NCBI GenBank assembly: GCA_900556365.1
Contig: USOG01000098.1
Span: 1 to 5,644 of the forward strand
DNA from: an uncultured Collinsella sp.
Lineage (GTDB): Bacteria; Actinomycetota; Coriobacteriia; Coriobacteriales; Coriobacteriaceae
Length of the DNA stretch: 5,644 nucleotides
Direction: 5' to 3'
The translations under genes were made by a program, and so were the position numbers. The notes under the pieces are model-generated. The model was not told where the DNA came from. It worked only from the letters and a program-made list of their open reading frames with translations, and made no database searches. This document shows positions 4,227 to 5,644 of this stretch, one piece after another (within the stretch, counting starts at the first letter, position 1; each line of letters begins with the position of its first letter).

Positions 4227-5644
4227 TTACGAGAGCGACGTTCTCAGCAACTCGTTGAAGAGCTTCGGATTGCCCTTGCCGCGACTCGCCTTCATGCACT
4301 GGCCCACCAAAAAACCGATGACCTTCTGGTTGCCGTCACGATACTGCTGCGCCTGCTCGGCACAGTTTGCCAGCACCTCGTCCACGATCGGCTGTAGCGC
4401 GCCGGCATCGCTCACCTGACGCATACCACGCTCGTCGACGATCTTGTTGGGGTCGTCGCCAGTCTGGGCCATGGCCTCAAAGACCTCGTGCGCTTGGTTG
4501 GAGCTGATGGCATCGGTCGCCAGCAGCTTGGCAAGAGCGGCCACCTGAGCCGGCACGATGCCGGACTCGGCGAGCGACACGCCTGCGCCCTTAAGGTAGG
4601 CAATCATCTCGTTCACCAGCAAGTTTGCAACCGTCTGGGCCTCCTTGCCAGCCATTCCGGTAGCGGCGGCCTCAAAGAAGTCGGCAAACTCGGGGTCGCC
4701 GGCAATCTGCTCGGCGTCGGCCGTCTTAATGCCAAAGTCGGCCTCAAAACGGGCACGCTTGGCATCGGGCAGCTCGGAAATCTCGCCACGGCAACGGTCG
4801 ATAAACTCGTCGTCCAGGTCGAACGGCGCCAAGTCGGGATCGGGGAACAGACGGTAGTCGTCGGCCGTTTCCTTCACACGCATGACCACGGTGCGCTTGC
4901 GGCTGGGCTCCCAGTGACGGGTCTCCTGATAGATGATGCCGCCCTCCTCGAGCACCTCGGCCTGGCGGCAAATCTCGTAGGCAAGGCCGTCATGCAGGCT
5001 CTTAAACGAGTTGAGGTTCTTGAGCTCGGTCTTGGTGCCCAGCTTGGTCTCGCCGCGGCGGCGCAGCGACACGTTACCGTCGCAGCGCATGGAGCCCTTC
5101 TCCATGGAGCAGTCGGAAATGCCCAGCGTCACAAAAATGCGACGGAGCTTTTCCATAAACAGGCGCGCTTCCTCGGGCGTACGCAAGTCGGGCTCAGTCA
5201 CGAGCTCAATCAAAGGCGTGCCGCAGCGGTTGTAGTCGACGAGCGACTCGGCCGCGGCGGTAATGCGGCCTTCAGCGCCGCCCACGTGGACCATCTTGGC
5301 GGCGTCCTCCTCCATGTGGATGCGCAGGATGCGGATGGGCACCGTGTAGGAACCATCCTCGCGACGCTCGGGCATCTGCAGGCTGGACGCGTCATAGCTG
5401 GCCAGGTGGCCGGCGCGCTGATTGCCTTCGCGCATGGTCGACGTCATGGACGTGGACAGGCCCTCGGCGTTGGCCGAGGCGCTCGCCAGGCTCTGGGCCT
5501 CGGCCTCACCAAACGCGCAATCGGGGCGCTCAGCGGCACCGCGACCGGTCACGTCCAGGTCCAGGTGACCGTACATGGCAAAGGCGACCGGACCCTGCGT
5601 GGTCTGGAAGTTCTTGGCCATGTCGGGATAGAAGTAGTGCTTGC
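4227..5644 (-). CDS. gatB: Asp-tRNA(Asn)/Glu-tRNA(Gln) amidotransferase subunit B, 5'-truncated by the window
   Basis: GatB is the tRNA-binding and kinase/transamidase subunit of cytoplasmic GatCAB, which converts Glu-tRNA(Gln) and Asp-tRNA(Asn) to the amidated forms. The frame enters from the window edge as KHYFYPDMAKNFQ (the conserved YFYPDLPKNYQ segment), so the Met at 5619-5621 is internal and the N-terminus (probably about 75 residues) lies outside. Numbering from that Met: IHMEED 101-106, the family signature SLVDYNRCGTPLIE 126-139, MEKGSMRCDGNVS 173-185, ELKNLNSF 199-206, YRLFPDPDL 256-264. The C-terminal YqeY-like tail ends VGQCMKASRGKGNPKLFNELL. Residues about 25-86 are an Ala/Ser-rich stretch that ordinary GatB lacks, where the family goes almost directly from the glycine-rich turn to the IH(L/M)EED segment. 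gatA and gatC are presumably upstream, beyond the window. Confidence 0.96.
   Translation of the reverse strand, partial: KHYFYPDMAKNFQTTQGPVAFAMYGHLDLDVTGRGAAERPDCAFGEAEAQSLASASANAEGLSTSMTSTMREGNQRAGHLASYDASSLQMPERREDGSYTVPIRILRIHMEEDAAKMVHVGGAEGRITAAAESLVDYNRCGTPLIELVTEPDLRTPEEARLFMEKLRRIFVTLGISDCSMEKGSMRCDGNVSLRRRGETKLGTKTELKNLNSFKSLHDGLAYEICRQAEVLEEGGIIYQETRHWEPSRKRTVVMRVKETADDYRLFPDPDLAPFDLDDEFIDRCRGEISELPDAKRARFEADFGIKTADAEQIAGDPEFADFFEAAATGMAGKEAQTVANLLVNEMIAYLKGAGVSLAESGIVPAQVAALAKLLATDAISSNQAHEVFEAMAQTGDDPNKIVDERGMRQVSDAGALQPIVDEVLANCAEQAQQYRDGNQKVIGFLVGQCMKASRGKGNPKLFNELLRTSLS

Noticed and set aside
3997..4419. Plus-strand open frame of 140 codons
   Set aside because: It crosses the long inverted repeat and is antisense to the gatB 3' end, with no ribosome site or domain.

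Overview
The window is GC-rich bacterial chromosome, about 60% G+C by eye. The GatB sequence carries actinobacterial signatures (HVGGAEGRI, SLVDYNRCGTPLIE). The small DUF6110-like protein next to a P1B-type ATPase is a pairing I associate with anaerobic gut Actinobacteria and Firmicutes. My best guess is a Coriobacteriia member such as Collinsella. This is inference, since there is no rRNA or other decisive marker. Apart from a short gene end at the left edge, every gene reads on the minus strand.

From right to left, in the direction of transcription: (1) gatB (4227-5644), the B subunit of Asp/Glu-tRNA amidotransferase, cut at its N-terminus by the window edge and carrying an insertion of about 60 residues. 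(2) A 680-bp gene-free stretch (3543-4226). It holds a 136-nt long inverted repeat with perfect 38-bp arms just after the gatB stop, two tandem minus-strand terminators (3970-4040), a separate 188-nt imperfect inverted repeat with internal 22-bp direct repeats (3769-3956), and the promoter of the next operon (about 3623-3669). (3) A two-gene metal-transport operon: an 81-aa single-helix membrane protein (DUF6110-like, resembling mycobacterial PacL/DUF1490 chaperones) and a 691-aa P1B-type cation ATPase with an odd, proline-less TM4 motif (DYSCALK). It is closed by a strong hairpin terminator (1133-1178). (4) A toxin-antitoxin operon: a ribbon-helix-helix antitoxin and a PIN-domain toxin. Its promoter carries three GCTAGC boxes that look like an autoregulatory operator. 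(5) The last 44 codons of a plus-strand gene, convergent with the toxin gene.

In working terms the window holds a translation housekeeping gene, a metal-efflux module in which the small protein probably serves as scaffold or chaperone to the ATPase, and an autoregulated RHH-PIN module. The most unusual parts are the ATPase/small-protein pair with its non-canonical TM4 site, the two inverted-repeat structures, and the GatB insertion.
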